The notes beneath the pieces are model-generated. The model saw only the letters and a program-made list of their open reading frames with translations, had not been told where the DNA came from and searched no databases. The position numbers and the translations under genes were made by a program. From the NCBI GenBank assembly GCA_910579285.1, contig CAJTTT010000002.1, positions 62,001-126,000 of the forward strand: a stretch of DNA of 64,000 bases, written 5' to 3'. Positions within the stretch are counted from its first letter, which is position 1. Every line of letters starts with the position of its first letter. This DNA comes from an uncultured Lachnospiraceae bacterium. Lineage in GTDB: Bacteria > Bacillota > Clostridia > Lachnospirales > Lachnospiraceae. Of this stretch, positions 54,258 through 63,411 are shown in pieces.

Positions 54258-55331
54258 CTATCCGATATCCGGCTGCCGCGCCGCAAGCGCCGCCTTCACC
54301 GCCTCCGCGATGCAGTCCATTCCCGCCGCTGTAGGGTGCACCCCGTCGCTTGTCATCTCCTGCAGGTTTTCCACGGTAACGCCGCAGTTATACAGGTCAA
54401 TCACCGCCAGTCCCCTGGTCTGCGCAATCTCCGAAACCACCTCGCCGTAATCCGCGGACGTAAGCTGCTTACCATTCACAAACTCCACATAGGGCGTTTC
54501 CGTCCCGTAATCTCCCACCGGGAGCAGCGTACAGCAGTAAATGTCCGCCAGCGGATAGTTGGCCTGCACCTTGTCAAGCATCAGGGTGTAAGCGTCGCTG
54601 AAGGTTTCCACCATTCCCTCCTCAACCAGCCCGGTACCGTCGTTGTCTCCAAGCGGAACGGCCTTCATCATATCGTTTGTCCCCAAATATATGACAATCA
54701 TGTCAGGACATGCTCCCGCCGGGCCGGAAAGATCGTTGGTGCGCAGCTCATTACAGCCGCACTGGGGATCCTCGGTTCCCGTGGAATCCCCGGCCACGGT
54801 GGCCCCGGAGCTGGAGCCGTTCACATAGAGGGTGAGCTCCAGATCCTCTGTCACCTGATGCCACCAGGTGTCTTCCACCTCCGCCACCTCGCCGTTTTCC
54901 GGGAAAAAAGCATAATATCCCACGGGATTACAGCCCTGATAGGTGGAAATGCTGTCGCCCAGAATGGAGATCGAGGCGCCTGCAAGCTGCACCCCGCTGC
55001 TTTGTCCCGCCTGGCTGCCATCCGCCGCGTTTTCCTTTTCCGCCGCGCTGCCCTGCTCTGCTGCATTGTCTTTTTCCGCCGCGCTGCTCTCTGCTGCATT
55101 GTCTTGATCTGCCGCGCTGCCTTCTGCCGCACTGCCCTTTTCCGCCGCGCTGCCTTCTACTGCACTGCTGCCCGGCCTGTCCTCATCTGCACTCTCCAGG
55201 TCGCTCTCCTGTGCCCCTGTGCCTTCCATGCCGCCACTTGTCTGCGCGTCTGTGCCTGCCGGACCGCCACAGCCCCACACAACCGCAGAGGCCGCCACCG
55301 CACACACCGCCGTCAAAATTGCTCTCTTCAT
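54258..55331 (-). CDS. SGNH/GDSL hydrolase lipoprotein with repeat spacer
   Basis: 357 residues: lipobox with Cys21, a spacer (about residues 35-105) of SAAE/NAAE-type units, and a full SGNH domain with GDSIS, GTND and DGVHP, so all four catalytic residues are present, unlike the 38965 protein. Likely a surface esterase that removes acyl groups from a glycan, opposing the MBOAT proteins. The repeat DNA is 55020-55151. Confidence 0.88.
   Translation of the reverse strand: MKRAILTAVCAVAASAVVWGCGGPAGTDAQTSGGMEGTGAQESDLESADEDRPGSSAVEGSAAEKGSAAEGSAADQDNAAESSAAEKDNAAEQGSAAEKENAADGSQAGQSSGVQLAGASISILGDSISTYQGCNPVGYYAFFPENGEVAEVEDTWWHQVTEDLELTLYVNGSSSGATVAGDSTGTEDPQCGCNELRTNDLSGPAGACPDMIVIYLGTNDMMKAVPLGDNDGTGLVEEGMVETFSDAYTLMLDKVQANYPLADIYCCTLLPVGDYGTETPYVEFVNGKQLTSADYGEVVSEIAQTRGLAVIDLYNCGVTVENLQEMTSDGVHPTAAGMDCIAEAVKAALAARQPDIG
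55020..55151 (-). repeat. Ala/Glu/Ser-coding degenerate tandem repeat
   Basis: Short units coding for SAAE, NAAE or SAAD alternate over ~44 residues in the lipoprotein spacer. Frame is kept; length may vary between strains. Confidence 0.75.
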
Positions 55332-55423
55332 TCGTCCGCCGCCCTCATTTCCACTCGTATCCTGCCGCTTCCGCTCACCAAGGATGCTCCCTCATCCGCA
55401 GGCAGCCCGGCCCATACCGTCTC

Positions 55424-56404
55424 TCACCGTTTCTTGAACATGGACTGTCTCGCCCCGTGCATCTGCCTGTTTCTGAGCACATCGTCCACCGCGTCCATGC
55501 GCAGGCCCGCATCGATAAAGTCGCAGTATTTGCAGAACGGGTAATTGTGTCTGCCCGTTGCGATCGCTTCCCGAAGCTGCCTGTACTTCTCGCTGTTCCA
55601 TCCTTCCCGGAGGGAGGTGTCGTTTAAATCCGCCATCTCCGTCACTTCGAAATTATCACAGCAGCAGATCCCCAGTTTGCCGAATGGCGTGATCCACAGA
55701 TCCGTGAAGGGCATCAGACACGTCTCTTTTACGATCTTCCCCTTGGACTGCTTGTTGGGGGCGCTGCCCGCACGGTTGGTCAGCACCTCCTTCAGATAAC
55801 GGATCTGCACGAGAATATCCACATCTTTAAATTCATCCGGGTTCGCTTTCACATAATCATGGATCACCTGCACATTGTCGTGCATTTTCATCTCCATGCC
55901 GTAGTTGTTGATGATGAGCTGATCCACATAGGGAACGATCTGCTTCACCCTGTCCACATTGAGAAGAAGGCCGTTAGTGGACATGAAAATAAAGGCGTCC
56001 GGCAGTTTCTCCCTGGCGTACTTGTGAAACGCCACAATGCGTGTGTCAAGCCACGGCTCGTTGTTCCCGTAAAGGGTCAGATGCCCCTTGTAACCCCAGT
56101 CGTGAAGCTGGTCGATCACAGAGTAATAAAGCGCGTCATCCATTTTCTTGTAGGGGCGCTTTTCCGCGTGGATGTTGGCCGTACAGAACTCACATGTGCT
56201 GTTGCACCGATTCACCGTCTCCAGATTCACGACCAGCGGATGGGGCGCCTCCTTGTGGCTCATAAAAAAGTCAATATACCCTTTCTGGGATCTCCTGCGG
56301 CTGACAAACTGCAGTTTTAAATAGCTCTCGCTGGCAACCCAGGGCAGATACTTTTTCGCGTTCCATCCGATCACTCCCCCAAAATTGTGCACTCTGATTG
56401 GCAT
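55424..56404 (-). CDS. Radical SAM / SPASM protein
   Basis: 326 residues. The cluster motif CNSTCEFC (CX3CX2C) near residue 72 binds a [4Fe-4S] and SAM; the C-terminal CCCDNF and CKYCDF cysteines suggest SPASM auxiliary clusters. Similar proteins modify peptides or sugars; no precursor peptide is nearby, so sugar or surface-component chemistry is an inference. It lies between the SGNH lipoprotein and the large membrane protein. Confidence 0.88.
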   Translation of the reverse strand: MPIRVHNFGGVIGWNAKKYLPWVASESYLKLQFVSRRRSQKGYIDFFMSHKEAPHPLVVNLETVNRCNSTCEFCTANIHAEKRPYKKMDDALYYSVIDQLHDWGYKGHLTLYGNNEPWLDTRIVAFHKYAREKLPDAFIFMSTNGLLLNVDRVKQIVPYVDQLIINNYGMEMKMHDNVQVIHDYVKANPDEFKDVDILVQIRYLKEVLTNRAGSAPNKQSKGKIVKETCLMPFTDLWITPFGKLGICCCDNFEVTEMADLNDTSLREGWNSEKYRQLREAIATGRHNYPFCKYCDFIDAGLRMDAVDDVLRNRQMHGARQSMFKKR

Positions 56405-56436
56405 GATTCCATCCTCCCGTTATTTGTTATGACATC

Positions 56437-58266
56437 TCAGTCTGCCGTCTGATAGATATACACTGTCATACTCCCGTCCTGCGCCGTATACTCTCCAAAA
56501 AGAGACAGCCCGGTCTCCTGCGCGTTGGAGAGCTTTATTCTGGAAAAAAGATATTCCCCGCCGAGCGCCCGGAAAGCATCCTTGTCCATGTAAATATGAT
56601 CATCCGTGGCATACACCGTCTTTGTGGCGCTGACAATGCTTAAATCCGTCCCCGAATACAGATAGGCTCTGGCGCCCCAGTCATCATAATAGATTCTGGT
56701 GGCCTCCACCCGCTCCAGCGCGGGGGCAATGACTTTCCGAAAGTCCTCCTTGTACTGCTGGGAGTAAAACCCGAGATACCCGTCCAGCGTGGCAATCCCG
56801 TTGTACTCCAGCACCGCCGGATGGAAGCCGTAAGCTGCCGCCCATCCGCCCTCATAGCCGATATCCGCCTTGATCTCTTCAAACAGATCCACCGCGTAAA
56901 ACTGTTCATAGGACAGCTCGTCCACTTCCTGCGCGTGAAAATGCTCGTAAGCCCTGTTGTAACATGTGCTGTACAGATCATTATAGCGGGTCGGCGCAAG
57001 GATCACCGCCAGCGCCGCAATGCACACAATGCCGTTAGCCAGCCACATCTGCCACGGCCCCTCATCGTAGAGCCTGCGCAGCACAAGAAACAGGGCCGCA
57101 TACCAGAGAAACGGGTTAAAGAAAACTGTCCTGTTAAACTGCCAGCCCTCCAGGGGCGGAACCAGCTTTTCGACCAGCGAGCGCAGCGGCTCAAAATCGT
57201 AGAGGCCGTACACCGCGCAGTTAAACAGAATGAAAAGCAGCAGCAGGTTAAAGGGATCGCGCAGCATGGCCTTCCCCTCTTTCCTGCGCACATACAGCGC
57301 GTTGTTTACCACAAAATAAATCATGCACACAGGAAGCGCCACCTTCCCATGTACGCCGTCCGCATGAAAAATGCCCTCCCGGAACACCTGTCCGATTTCC
57401 CTGAAAATCTCCGGCAGGGAAAGGCTTGCATTCACAATGGAGGAACGGATTGTCACCTCATCGCTAAAGAGCATCTGGCCAAACAGCCGATACTCACAGA
57501 CCACGAACCCGGCGGCAAGCACAAACAGCGCTCCAAGAAGCCGCCATGCCGCCGTTCCTTCCTGCGGTCTCTCCCCGCTTTTGGAAGGTCTTTCCCTGCC
57601 TTTCCTTTTTCGCAGGTATGCCCCTCTGCAAAAAAACCACAAAACCGCAAGCGCAAGATATCCCAGAATAAAAATACCGTGGTAGGAAAAGTAGGATACA
57701 AGCGGGTATGCAAATAACGCCGCATACCAGAGATACCACCGCCTGCCCTGTCCTTTGTATATCTTCATCAACAGCCAGACGCACAACGGAATCGAGGCAA
57801 ATGCGAAACCGAAGGCGGGAAAAAACCAGCAGATCCCATACACAAAGCCGGTCATATAGACAATCGGACGGTAAGTCTCAAATCTTCCGCCAAACAGTTC
57901 TCCCGCCAGCAGGCGGAAGGAGAACATGCCAATCAGAATTTTCCCCAATAGTCCGAGCACATAAGCCGTATAAGTGGGAAAAACCATGAAAAGCAGGCTG
58001 TACAGTGAAAGCTCCGAGGGCAGATTGTCCCGGCTGACGCCGCCCAGAAAGGGCACGTCCACGCCGTGTTTCCAGAAGGAATCCGTATTTTTGAGCATCT
58101 GGAACTGCGCCAGAAACAAGTCCATATTATCGTGAACGCCGATGTAACTGCGCTCCCCGTACCCGAAAAACACCGCCGCCGCAAGCAGCAAAAACCCGGT
58201 GACCGGGAACAGAAACCAGTATTTTGTTATCCAGATAAACCACTTCTGTTCCGTCAATTTCTTCAT
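56437..58266 (-). CDS. Polytopic membrane protein (GT-C or DUF6044-like)
   Basis: 609 residues, eleven or so helices. The start KYWFLFPVTGFLLLAAA, an acidic loop GVHDNMDLFLAQF after the first helix, and a periplasmic C-terminal soluble part (~430-609) match GT-C-like or DUF6044 proteins, in which the first loop holds a DxD-like residue. Lipid-linked sugar transfer outside the membrane is plausible, especially with the GtrA gene directly upstream. Exact family not firm. Confidence 0.7.
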   Translation of the reverse strand: MKKLTEQKWFIWITKYWFLFPVTGFLLLAAAVFFGYGERSYIGVHDNMDLFLAQFQMLKNTDSFWKHGVDVPFLGGVSRDNLPSELSLYSLLFMVFPTYTAYVLGLLGKILIGMFSFRLLAGELFGGRFETYRPIVYMTGFVYGICWFFPAFGFAFASIPLCVWLLMKIYKGQGRRWYLWYAALFAYPLVSYFSYHGIFILGYLALAVLWFFCRGAYLRKRKGRERPSKSGERPQEGTAAWRLLGALFVLAAGFVVCEYRLFGQMLFSDEVTIRSSIVNASLSLPEIFREIGQVFREGIFHADGVHGKVALPVCMIYFVVNNALYVRRKEGKAMLRDPFNLLLLFILFNCAVYGLYDFEPLRSLVEKLVPPLEGWQFNRTVFFNPFLWYAALFLVLRRLYDEGPWQMWLANGIVCIAALAVILAPTRYNDLYSTCYNRAYEHFHAQEVDELSYEQFYAVDLFEEIKADIGYEGGWAAAYGFHPAVLEYNGIATLDGYLGFYSQQYKEDFRKVIAPALERVEATRIYYDDWGARAYLYSGTDLSIVSATKTVYATDDHIYMDKDAFRALGGEYLFSRIKLSNAQETGLSLFGEYTAQDGSMTVYIYQTAD

Positions 58267-58325
58267 CTATTCATCCCAACAAGCATGTTTACGCACTGCG
58301 CCTTCCTCTGGTTCTGACAGTCTTG

Positions 58326-58808
58326 TCACTTTTCTCCGTCTGCATGACGGCCCGTCCGAAACACAAACAGCTTCTGCCCGAAAAAGTTCATCACAATAAA
58401 GATCCCCATGCCGAAAATCATCGCAATATTGTCAAGAAGGGCCTGCGAGAATGTCCCGCCGCGCGCCAGTCCCGACACATCCAGCAGCCAGACGACAAGC
58501 GGCTGTGCCACGCTGAAGGACACAAGATAGCACACAATGATATTGACGGCAAACCGCCAGGGCAGCCACTTGTCCCTGTTCTCTACCTTAAAAGTCAGCT
58601 TCGCGTTGGCATGATAGGAAAAAACACTGCCGATAAAGTAGGAAATCCCGCTGGAAAGCCAGTAGTTCATGTGAATCAGGTTATAGAGCACCGCCATGAT
58701 CGCCCAGCCCATCAGCGTGTTGATCACGCCCACCATACCGAAGTGTATGACCTCCATGATAAAATCCTTATATTTCAAATACAGCGCTCTCATCCGTCTC
58801 ATCTGCAT
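58326..58808 (-). CDS. GtrA family membrane protein
   Basis: 160 residues, four helices, with EVIHFGMVGVINTLMGW and YHANAKLTFK, typical of GtrA-like flippases of lipid-linked sugars. Likely start is ATG 58808 or, two codons later, 58802 (better spaced from AGAAAGG). It precedes the GT-C-like gene, which would use the flipped sugar to add side groups to the polymer. Confidence 0.88.
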   Translation of the reverse strand: MQMRRMRALYLKYKDFIMEVIHFGMVGVINTLMGWAIMAVLYNLIHMNYWLSSGISYFIGSVFSYHANAKLTFKVENRDKWLPWRFAVNIIVCYLVSFSVAQPLVVWLLDVSGLARGGTFSQALLDNIAMIFGMGIFIVMNFFGQKLFVFRTGRHADGEK

Positions 58809-58958
58809 CCTTTCTCAAAATGCGCGCCCCGCTTATTTGGTGATGTTTTTTTCACCGTCTTGTGTTATGATGAATCCACGCGGATCTCTTTTTCCGTATA
58901 TGGCCGCATGTGCCGCACGGAAACGGGATGCCAGCCCATCGGACAAAAAGGAGCGCTT

Positions 58959-59354
58959 ATGCCAACATTAAAAATACACCATATCGGCTATTTAGTCAAA
59001 AATATCGAAAAAGCGAAGCAGACCTTTAAAGCCCTCGGCTATGTGGTCGAGCAGGACACCGTCCACGACGGGATCCGCAAAGTGGACATCTGCTTTCTCG
59101 TGAAGGACGGTTACCGGGTGGAGCTGGTCTCCCCCGTCTCTGTGGACTCCGTGGTCTCGGGACTTCTGAAAAAATATAAGAACACCCCCTACCACATCTG
59201 CTACGAAGCTGAGGATCCCGAAGAGGCCTGTCAGGAACTGACCTCCAACGGTTTCATCGCCATCGACACCCCCACGCCCGCACCCGCATTAGGCGGCCGC
59301 CGCGTTGTCTTTCTGACAAGTCCTGTCATCGGTATGGTGGAACTCATATACTGA
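58959..59354 (+). CDS. VOC (glyoxalase-like) family protein
   Basis: 131 residues; two beta-alpha-beta modules starting HIGYLVKNIEKAKQTFKALGY and ending SPVIGMVELIY, with metal-ligand-like His7/His8, Glu residues near 54 and 128 and His79. Methylmalonyl-CoA epimerase-like in outline. Start ATG 58959 with AAAAAGGAGCG upstream. The gene is divergent from GtrA and converges on a membrane-protein gene; its product may act on the three-carbon ACP substrate made nearby, but that is inference. Confidence 0.82.
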   Translation: MPTLKIHHIGYLVKNIEKAKQTFKALGYVVEQDTVHDGIRKVDICFLVKDGYRVELVSPVSVDSVVSGLLKKYKNTPYHICYEAEDPEEACQELTSNGFIAIDTPTPAPALGGRRVVFLTSPVIGMVELIY

Positions 59355-59360
59355 CCAAAC

Positions 59361-59455
59361 GGAGACTGTCCGTATTGGAGCATTCTTCCATGCCAAACTT
59401 CGTACCTCCTGTTGCTTTGTCCTATGGCGCAGCGTCTTTGGAGGTATTTTCCTCA
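59361..59455 (-). repeat. Structured palindromic repeat, degenerate copy D
   Basis: Stem I TACCTCC/GGAGGTA (59403-59409 with 59440-59446) is compensatory to the stem of copies A-C, and AAAGACG and CATAGGAC match copy A. The second hairpin is eroded. The copy overlaps the 3' end of the 59422 gene and provides its last ~12 codons and stop. Confidence 0.65.
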
Positions 59456-60984
59456 TTGCGCACATACATCGTGATGGTTCCGCACTTCTGCTCCGTAAAT
59501 TCCGACAGATCCAGACTTGGCTCATAGCACCAGTGCCGGTCTTCCTCATTGTACATCACGATCACATCTATCTGCGCAAAATCCGCCTGCTCATCCTCCC
59601 TGGGTCCGTAGGAACGGTTGATCTTTTTCTCGTCCTCCTCCCAGTAAAACACTTCATCATAGCCGTGAAGGCGGAACCAGTAGTACATGGTCTTATTTCC
59701 CTCCCCATTCGGCGCAAAGCAGGACAAAACCTTTCTGTCCGTTCCCTGCACCAATTCAAGGGTCGATTCCATCATGGTCTTAATGCTCTCCCCCCGGTAA
59801 GTGAAATACTGCGCCTCCCGAAGGGTCACCCTTCCGTGGGCCGAAAGCATCAGAAGCAGGCACAGCATATAGGCAATCCGCCGTTTGCCGCTAAGGGGCC
59901 GGAAAGTGCACCCAACAATCACGAAAAAGAAAGCATACCCCAGCACGCACGGCAGAATGTAGCGTTCCTCCAGGGCCGTCTTGCTGTAAGACACACACTG
60001 AGGCAGGATAACCGCCGCCGCAAGCAGGATCTCCCAGCCAAGCTTCTTCACATGTTCCCAGTAAGTCAGAAGAATCAACCCCATCAGCACGCCGAACCTG
60101 ACATACCATTTCAGATTGTTTCCCGCCGCACTGCGCCATACCTGCACATACTGATCCAGCGTCACGCTCTCGTCCAGGCCTACATAGGAATAATTGTTCG
60201 TGCCGATCACAAACAGGATCAGCAGCATTTCCACCACAAAAATGGAGCCGATCGCCAGCAGATAAGAAAACCTTCGTCTGGCCGCTTCCCACAAATGCGG
60301 AATGGTCACCCGCTTTCCTTTCATCCCGTCATACAGCACATACAGGCCCGCAAAGGGCAGCAGCAGGATAAAAGGCTCCTTGTAGACCGACATCAGAAAG
60401 AAGGCGCCCACACTGCCATAGGCATACCGCCTCTTTTCCGTGGAAAGCCATTTCAGCAGGAAAAGGAATCCCACCGCAAACATCATCATATCATAAGATT
60501 CCTGCGGCCCAAGCTTCCACCATACCGCCGACTGGTAGCCTGTCATCACCGTCAGGGAAAAGAGCGCAGCGTACGCCATATTGCACTTCATCTGTCTTGC
60601 ACAGTAATAAAGCGCCGTGAGCGTCACAACGATCTCCGCCGCCTTCACAACTGACATTGCTGTCAGATTTATGCCAAACACATAGGTCATGCACACCCGG
60701 TTGATATAGTACAGCGGACGGAAACGAAGCGTCAGGTCAAACCCAACCGCCTCACGCAGGCAGTCCCACAGACTGCGGTTCTCCAGTGTCATCCAGTCCA
60801 TATACTTGGCCAGTTCCCAGTCATCCACCAGATGAAACCCGGACGTCAGCGTGCCTGTTACGGACACCACGCCAAACACCAGCACCGCAAAGAAAGTCCA
60901 TATAAAAACGGCCTCTCTCTTTTTGTCTATTGTCTCCAGTTTTTCATAAAAATTCTGTACCCTGTCCAGAAATCTGTTCACCAT
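59422..60984 (-). CDS. Polytopic membrane protein, possible GT-C enzyme
   Basis: About 520 residues with ten hydrophobic segments and a C-terminal soluble part. HLVDDWELAKYMDW in the first loop has the DD/E pattern of GT-C enzymes. ATG 60984 is preferred, because the frame upstream to 61077 lies in repeat copy C; GGGGAG stands ~14 nt before. The last residues NEENTSKDAAP derive from repeat copy D. It follows the ACP gene and may use its product, which is not testable from sequence. Confidence 0.78.
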   Translation of the reverse strand: MVNRFLDRVQNFYEKLETIDKKREAVFIWTFFAVLVFGVVSVTGTLTSGFHLVDDWELAKYMDWMTLENRSLWDCLREAVGFDLTLRFRPLYYINRVCMTYVFGINLTAMSVVKAAEIVVTLTALYYCARQMKCNMAYAALFSLTVMTGYQSAVWWKLGPQESYDMMMFAVGFLFLLKWLSTEKRRYAYGSVGAFFLMSVYKEPFILLLPFAGLYVLYDGMKGKRVTIPHLWEAARRRFSYLLAIGSIFVVEMLLILFVIGTNNYSYVGLDESVTLDQYVQVWRSAAGNNLKWYVRFGVLMGLILLTYWEHVKKLGWEILLAAAVILPQCVSYSKTALEERYILPCVLGYAFFFVIVGCTFRPLSGKRRIAYMLCLLLMLSAHGRVTLREAQYFTYRGESIKTMMESTLELVQGTDRKVLSCFAPNGEGNKTMYYWFRLHGYDEVFYWEEDEKKINRSYGPREDEQADFAQIDVIVMYNEEDRHWCYEPSLDLSEFTEQKCGTITMYVRNEENTSKDAAP

Positions 60985-61023
60985 ACCGTGCGTTACTGCC
61001 TCTCCCCATTGATTCCGCCGTAC

Positions 61024-61136
61024 GGAGAATGCCTGTACTTTGGGCATTCTCCCGAGTGAAAGTGATTTGCAAAGCAAATCTAGAACTTCTTAGCGAAGCA
61101 GCCTCTGCTGCTGAGCTTTAGAAGTTCTTTTCACTC
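61024..61136 (-). repeat. Structured palindromic repeat, copy C (3' end of ACP gene)
   Basis: Outer stem GAGTGAAA/TTTCACTC (61054-61061 with 61129-61136), side stem GATTTGC/GCAAATC (61064-61080), stem I AGAACTTCT/AGAAGTTCT (61082-61090 with 61120-61128) with AGCAGC/GCTGCT on top, and hairpin GGAGAATGCC/GGCATTCTCC (61024-61052). The TGA of the ACP gene lies inside the outer stem. Loop and inner stem differ in sequence from copy B but keep the pairing. Confidence 0.85.
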
Positions 61137-61376
61137 TATGATCTGACTGATAATGATATCCGCCATCTCACCCACATTCTTCATGGACACTACCTGTCCC
61201 ATGTTGAACTTCATGCCAAACTCCTGCTCCACAGCCGCCAGAAGATTGATGTGCTCCAGAGAATCCCACTCTTCGATATCGTCCGCTGTAGTGGCATCCG
61301 TAACGGTAATCTCCTCATCGTCAAACACGTCCCGGAATACCTCATTTAACTTTTCAAACACTTCTTCCCTGCTCAT
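61131..61376 (-). CDS. Acyl carrier protein
   Basis: 81 residues, four-helix carrier with the phosphopantetheine site at DSL (Ser39) in EEWDSLEHINLL. It sits 50 nt past the FkbH-like gene, so it most likely accepts the three-carbon unit made by that enzyme. Low conservation outside the DSL motif fits a specialised carrier, not the housekeeping AcpP. Its stop codon is in repeat copy C. Confidence 0.92.
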   Translation of the reverse strand: MSREEVFEKLNEVFRDVFDDEEITVTDATTADDIEEWDSLEHINLLAAVEQEFGMKFNMGQVVSMKNVGEMADIIISQIIE

Positions 61377-61426
61377 ATGCCTGTCCCATCCTTTCTGTTA
61401 CTCTGCAAATGCCCGCATACCGGCAT

Positions 61427-63298
61427 TCACACATTGATTACGGTATTTTTCTTCTCATAATCCGGCGGGATCACAAACTTCCAAACCGTGATGCCCGTAT
61501 CTGTTTCATCTGTCTTTTCAAATCCCATCGTCTGATAGAATGACTTCACCATAGCGTTCTTGGCCGTGGGATAATAGTAGCCCATGATCGTCCCGGCGCC
61601 GCAGTCCCGGCACGCTTCCACCATGCTGTCCAACATGGCGCACTCCATATCCCGCTTTAAGACACGGCAGCTCATCAGCCACAGTTCCAGATGAAGCACA
61701 TCTGCGCCAGCCGTTTTCTTCCCATCCGTCTGTTCATCCTGTCTGCCGCTCTCCATATCCGGCCGCTCACCACGCCTGTAAACGTCCACGTCAGCCATCG
61801 TTCCCCTTCTGCCGATCACCACGGAAACTACGCCGTTGTCGCCGAATCGGTCGGCCAGCTTGCCGTAGCGGGTGATATAGTGCGGATCTGCCGCAAACGC
61901 CTCAATCTCCCCCTGCGTAAACCGCCTTGTGGTCAGATTGAACTGATTGCTCTTGTTCGTAAGCTGCGCGATCCGCGCCATGTAGATTGGCTCAAAGGGG
62001 CGGATCGTCCCCTGCATTTCCAGGGAAAGCAGATATTCCCGGTAATCGGCGAAACGCTCCTGCTGCACTTTTCTCGCCATGTTGGCCCGGTACATCTCGT
62101 TCCGTTTCCTGTCATCTTCCGACAGACTTGTCACCTCGAAGAAGCCGCTGTGGTCCAACACCCGGATATACTGTTCCGGCGTACCGATCTCTGGAACGGC
62201 CGTCCCCGCCGTCTGCGCACTCACAATCTCCCGCTCCGCCGGATTGTCATCCACGAACACCAGACTGTCCGGCAGGATGTTGAGCTCCTGCGCAATGGCA
62301 GTGATATTGCTGCTCTTCGGCTCCCAGTTCGCCTTCATCAGCACGAAATCCTCCGGCTTGAGAACGCCCTCCGGGTGACTTAAGCCCGCGATGGCATTTT
62401 CGTACTCATTTTTGGAGTTCACGGCCAGCATGACGCCAATCTCCTTCTGCGCCTTCACATAGCCCTGAAACTCCGAATAGACCTGTCCCATCGGCGTCTC
62501 CTGCCCGATCTCCAGATTTTCCGGGCCGTCATCGCCAACAACGCCGCCCCAGAGCGTATTGTCCAAATCCAGAACAAGCGCCTTCCTGTTTCTGCCGAAA
62601 ACCGATTTGATGATATTCGAAAGATTGTGGGCAAAGACAGGAACTGCCTGCATACAGCAGGCATATTTGTACATATGCCAGTACAAAGGATCCGCCCACC
62701 TGTCAAGCCCGTAGGAGGCCGACAGATACTGGATGTCATGGATATAAAAATTCCCGTGCTCCCGCGCATACTGATAAAACTTCTCATTCAGCCTGTTGAT
62801 AAAAGAGATCCGCCCCTGGGGAAATACCCCTTCCTGGTTGCCAAGCAGCCGGTAAAAGGGATACTCAAAATTGTTCTGGATCACAGGACAGTGATACACC
62901 TGCGCTATCTTATCCCACATCAGCTGGAAATGGGCATACTGTTCCGAAAGCAGTTCCTCCACCCGCTCCGATGAATCTGAGACGGAAGGCCATGCCGTAA
63001 TATTCCGATTGGAAGTGTGGATAAAAATCAGATCCGGGGCAAACGAAAGAAGCTCCGGGTTATCGAACATCACATCCTGCCAGTATTGCGCATACTCCGA
63101 CTCATAGAACACAGGCCGGATGCCCTGATCCAGCAAAAACAGCTCCAGAATACGGATGATATCGTGGGTCGTGCTGCCTCCCAGAACCGCGATCCGCTTC
63201 TCCAGAAAATCGGACCGTTCCTCTGACAGCGCGCGTTTCAGCTTCTTTGACTTTTTTAAGATAAGCTCCCCATCGAAGGGGTATTCCAGTTCCCGCAT
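61427..63298 (-). CDS. FkbH-like HAD-IIIC family protein
   Basis: 623 residues. An N-terminal SGNH-like domain (AVLGGSTTHDI, ~40-220) precedes a HAD phosphatase domain with LDLDNTLWGG near 244-252, VFVDDNPAERE and a GNAT-like C-terminal region (~470-610). In polyketide systems FkbH transfers the glyceryl group of 1,3-bisphosphoglycerate to a carrier protein while releasing phosphate. ACP gene directly downstream fits that. ATG 63298 has GGGGAG 5 nt upstream; ATG 63313 is the alternative. Confidence 0.92.
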   Translation of the reverse strand: MRELEYPFDGELILKKSKKLKRALSEERSDFLEKRIAVLGGSTTHDIIRILELFLLDQGIRPVFYESEYAQYWQDVMFDNPELLSFAPDLIFIHTSNRNITAWPSVSDSSERVEELLSEQYAHFQLMWDKIAQVYHCPVIQNNFEYPFYRLLGNQEGVFPQGRISFINRLNEKFYQYAREHGNFYIHDIQYLSASYGLDRWADPLYWHMYKYACCMQAVPVFAHNLSNIIKSVFGRNRKALVLDLDNTLWGGVVGDDGPENLEIGQETPMGQVYSEFQGYVKAQKEIGVMLAVNSKNEYENAIAGLSHPEGVLKPEDFVLMKANWEPKSSNITAIAQELNILPDSLVFVDDNPAEREIVSAQTAGTAVPEIGTPEQYIRVLDHSGFFEVTSLSEDDRKRNEMYRANMARKVQQERFADYREYLLSLEMQGTIRPFEPIYMARIAQLTNKSNQFNLTTRRFTQGEIEAFAADPHYITRYGKLADRFGDNGVVSVVIGRRGTMADVDVYRRGERPDMESGRQDEQTDGKKTAGADVLHLELWLMSCRVLKRDMECAMLDSMVEACRDCGAGTIMGYYYPTAKNAMVKSFYQTMGFEKTDETDTGITVWKFVIPPDYEKKNTVINV

Positions 63299-63354
63299 AA
63301 ATTCTCCCCGCATGTATCCTGCCTCTGCCGCCTTCTGACTCCGTTTATACGCGC

Positions 63355-63381
63355 AGAGGGCAGGTTTTGCACCTGCCCTCT
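63355..63381. terminator. Perfect 11-bp hairpin between two genes
   Basis: AGAGGGCAGGT with ACCTGCCCTCT around a TTTGC loop, 30 nt past the stop of the SGNH gene. Neither side has a good U-run, so termination is likely but not certain. Confidence 0.5.
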
Positions 63382-63411
63382 ATCATACCATATTTTACCT
63401 GATCTATGCAA

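Noticed and set aside
59422..61077. Longer N-terminus of the 59422 protein starting at 61077
   Set aside because: The extra part is translated repeat copy C and has no membrane or GT features; ATG 60984 is the better start.
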